Of a stretch of DNA of 64,000 nt, positions 61,893-64,000 are shown one piece after another (within the stretch, counting starts at the first letter, position 1; every line of letters starts with the position of its first letter). Where the stretch lies: positions 12,239,423-12,303,422 of the forward strand of contig JADWOT020000004.1 in assembly GCA_036345935.2 (NCBI GenBank), given 5' to 3'. The position numbers and the translations under genes were made by a program. This DNA comes from Taenia hydatigena. Taxonomy: Eukaryota > Platyhelminthes > Cestoda > Cyclophyllidea > Taeniidae. The notes beneath the pieces were generated by a model that saw nothing but the letters and a program-made list of their open reading frames with translations, searched no databases and had not been told where the DNA came from.

Positions 61893-62798
61893 ATGCAGAA
61901 GACCCCACAACATGACATCACGGATCTGCCTCCAGAATTGGGACTGAGAATAAGCAAATATCTCGAACTCCGCGACTTGATGGATCTTTGCGTGTGTATT
62001 CCGAGTTGGAGGTGGATTCTATCGATGCCACTATTCCGCGCTCCCCTAAATCAGATCATCAACCAATGGACCTGGCTAGACAAGTGTCTATGCCAGATGC
62101 TTTTGCCACAACCCTCACCTGGTTCTGTTTGAAATGCTTTTGAAGCTACCCGATATCAGACAGATCAAATGCGCTCTTATTATTACTTCTTGTCCAGTGT
62201 TACGACAAACCCGTATCATAGAACCGTATGCTTTTACAAGTTGCCAGATTGTGATAGCGAAGAGATGTCAAGCTTGGAAGCGACTGCACACTGGCAACTA
62301 ATCGGTAATCCATTTGCTGAAATCCCTTTAGTGAAGAAATTACCTTTTCGCTTGCATCATGACTACATGGTATCATCTCTCCATTTAGATATTATTGCTG
62401 GTAAAAGAAAGCAAATTGAATTGGCAAGACCACGTGATGAACCTGGCTGCTGCGACTTCATAATTTGTGTCGTGGATCCTTTGCGTTTTGCAGCAATGAA
62501 CTGGCAGCTCTCTTAGAAGGAACTGTTGATTGTTGAGGTTCTTGTGGATCGGAGAAGAGATAAGTCAAGTAATTGTGAGTGTGTCGTCAAGTTTCTGCAG
62601 AGTTGTGGAGGTCTCGACAGCTCTCCACTGGCTGCTGTGCCAACGAATTGGCGGCTGTGGTGCATTAACTATCATCATCGCAAATTAGTAGATCAATTCG
62701 CTGAACTGGTACAGTGGGGCTGTTATGATGTGATCTCCAAAGGGCATGAGATTGATAGATTTGGCGATCATGTGCGGACGAGGAGACGACGTAATTGA
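61893..62798 (+). CDS. F-box-family protein (one internal TAG)
   Basis: From the ATG at 61893 the N terminus reads ITDLPPELGLRISKYLEL and RDLMDLCVCIPSWRWIL. This has the F-box spacing of LP-x-EL, an isoleucine helix, YL, DL, a second cysteine-containing helix, and an R-x-W end. F-boxes bind Skp1 in SCF ubiquitin ligases. A TGA at 62130 disappears if 62122-62163 is an intron. The frame then continues (FLSSVTTNPYHRTVCFYKLP, FIICVVDPLRFAAMNWQLS) to TAG at 62514-62516 and is open again to 62798 (SPLAAVPTNWRLWC). Homology with 1-522 continues straight across the TAG, so this is probably a nonsense-mutated copy, or else a shortened protein of about 193 residues. Confidence 0.6.
62122..62163 (+). 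other. Candidate 42-base intron in the F-box gene
   Basis: GT at 62122 (weak donor GTTCTG) and AG at 62163 (GATATCAGACAG). The length is a multiple of three and it contains the only stop in the first half of the gene. Aligning with the left-edge paralogue, the distance from the WLDK codons to the following TV codons agrees within about two bases once these 42 are removed. Confidence 0.45.
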
Positions 62799-63009
62799 TG
62801 CAATCACTTATGTGGTCAACGGTTGTGATGTGCCTTGTCGTTGGGTAATTTCTTTGTAAGGAGCGAAAAGTGCTAAATGCATGGGTTTGGTCGAAATCAC
62901 AAATGATAGGCAAAAGAGATGACAATTAACTCGAGCAATAAGGAAGAGGACAATCGCATTTTAGGCATACAAGGAGTCGATCGTTCCTATTCCCTTCTAC
63001 AAGGTATCA

Positions 63010-63528
63010 ATGGGCAGCACGAGCCATTTGTGTACCAAACCCTGCTCACTGCTCGGAACTACTAAGTTCCTCCGCGTCAACAAAGTGATCGCTTTATCAA
63101 CAGGCACCTACGGGGTAGCAGCAGTGGCAGGATTATCGTCAGTAGTGCCCTTGTTAGCTGATGCAACGGGAACCGGCAGTGCTTCTGTAACAGCGTACAT
63201 GTTTTACCCATCGACGGTGTTGATGAATGCGCGGTTGGAAGCCATAATCGGAATGTATAATTTGGTAATATTGACGCACGGTGAGGGACACGATGAAAGA
63301 TGCGGTATGTACAACTCCATACACAAGACATCGCCCCATAGATGCGATCTTGTGACGAAAGAAGAAGGCAGAGATCTTGATCATCTCAGATTGACAGTCA
63401 TGCTGAGTATCCTGCAGAGAGAAATTGAAGTTTGTACTTTCGTGTCTGTTCATGACATAGAGACCAACACCACCTTTGCCGCATCGCACTCCTGCTCTAT
63501 AGGAGGCGCAATAGGAGGAGCCAACTGA
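63010..63528 (+). other. 172-codon plus-strand frame, in conflict with minus-strand exons
   Basis: The frame begins MGSTSHLCTKPCSLLG and ends SCSIGGAIGGAN. It is one of the longest non-repetitive frames in the window and lies just downstream of the F-box gene. No domain is recognised. The opposite strand carries a pair of splice-bounded frames over the same bases, and only one reading can be right. Confidence 0.25.
63208..63411 (-). CDS. Exon-like segment, minus strand (2 of 2)
   Basis: A strong acceptor TTTCTCTCTGCAG precedes the exon. It reads DTQHDCQSEMIKISAFFF, then RHKIASMGRCLVYGVVHTA and SDYGFQPRIHQHRRW for exactly 68 codons, and ends at a donor-like GG then GTAAAA. Its phase 0 start matches the phase 0 end of the segment at 63893-63679. 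No family is recognised. Confidence 0.35.
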
Positions 63529-63678
63529 GTGAATGAAAACAATTTACAAAGAGGCACCTAAGGGCAGCCCAAATGTCGAATATAATGACAGCGACTAATC
63601 AATGTTTCCAAATTAGTATCATAAGCACCATGGGAAATGAGCGGTGAATGTGGACAACGCAAGACGAATAGAACTTAC

Positions 63679-63893
63679 AAAAGCGGAATCGGCATAAAAT
63701 GTCGGAGAAGAAGAGGCAGAAAGAAAATGGTTGACTTTGGCTTTCGAGGATGTCACAGTGAGGAAGCGAAATGGCGGAATGGTTCTGCCCTCACTGAAGT
63801 GCGGCGCATAAAATAAGATGTGATGCCTTAGAAGAGTGTAAGCAGTTGAGGTGCCATTCACCCAGCCTGACGTCTCCTCGCTCACTAGTGCCT
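63679..63893 (-). CDS. Exon-like segment, minus strand (1 of 2)
   Basis: An acceptor-like CGCCTGTTGTAG precedes an open stretch with GWVNGTSTAYTLLRHHILFY, HFSEGRTIPPFRFLTV and SSSPTFYADSAF. It ends at a near-consensus donor (TTTT then GTAAGT). Joined to 63411-63208 it stays in frame. The gene would start further right or beyond the window. No family is recognised. Confidence 0.35.
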
Positions 63894-64000
63894 CTACAAC
63901 AGGCGAACGATGCTGCACAAGTAATCGTGGTCCAGTGCGTCAACTGCTGATTTCCTTCACACAACATGATGTGCGAAGAGGCATAAAGATGATGAAAGTG

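Overview
What it is. This window looks like invertebrate metazoan DNA, most likely from a repeat-rich helminth such as a tapeworm. That guess is mine and rests on three things: interrupted coding sequence with candidate GT-AG introns (one only 42 bases long), very low gene density, and many CA, TCC, GGGA and CACT/CCAC simple repeats. Most long open frames here are not genes. One 100-base run of N (32572-32671) marks an assembly gap. I found no rRNA, tRNA, CRISPR array or bacterial-type operon.

Layout. At the left edge (1-888, minus strand) lies the C-terminal part of an F-box-family gene. It loses its 5' end within a base or two of the start of a long repeat (R1, 890-8647). A second direct copy of R1 lies at 50774-59715, and a short third piece at 22784-23190. 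Between the two long copies are older, mutually related repeats: R2 (about 27.8-28.5, 29.2-29.6 and 32.0-32.4 kb, and inside both R1 copies), R3 (an inverted pair, 13487-14420 and 30323-32571, plus a diverged third copy at 20155-21480), R4 (12890-13125 and 26587-26790), and an inverted pair IR5 (22189-22622 and 60957-61391). From 32.7 to 38.4 kb I recognise almost nothing.

Genes. The clearest single-copy gene is an otopetrin-like (proton-channel family) sequence on the minus strand, 43645 down to 38447. Its transmembrane exons are recognisable, but it carries in-frame TAA, TGA and TAG codons and is probably a pseudogene. At 47.5-50.6 kb there are unrecognised exon-like segments on both strands. 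At the right end (61893-62798, plus) a fuller F-box-family gene has an F-box at its N terminus, a probable 42-base intron, and one in-frame TAG. Its C-terminal half is clearly paralogous to the left-edge gene. Beyond it, 63.2-63.9 kb can be read as two exons on the minus strand or as one 172-codon frame on the plus strand.

How it fits together. The window does not show cooperating genes. It shows a locus shaped by duplication: F-box paralogues in opposite orientation at its two ends, a recent direct duplication of nearly 8-9 kb, and several generations of older repeats whose differences can be polarised with third copies. All similarities were judged by eye; identities and boundaries are approximate.
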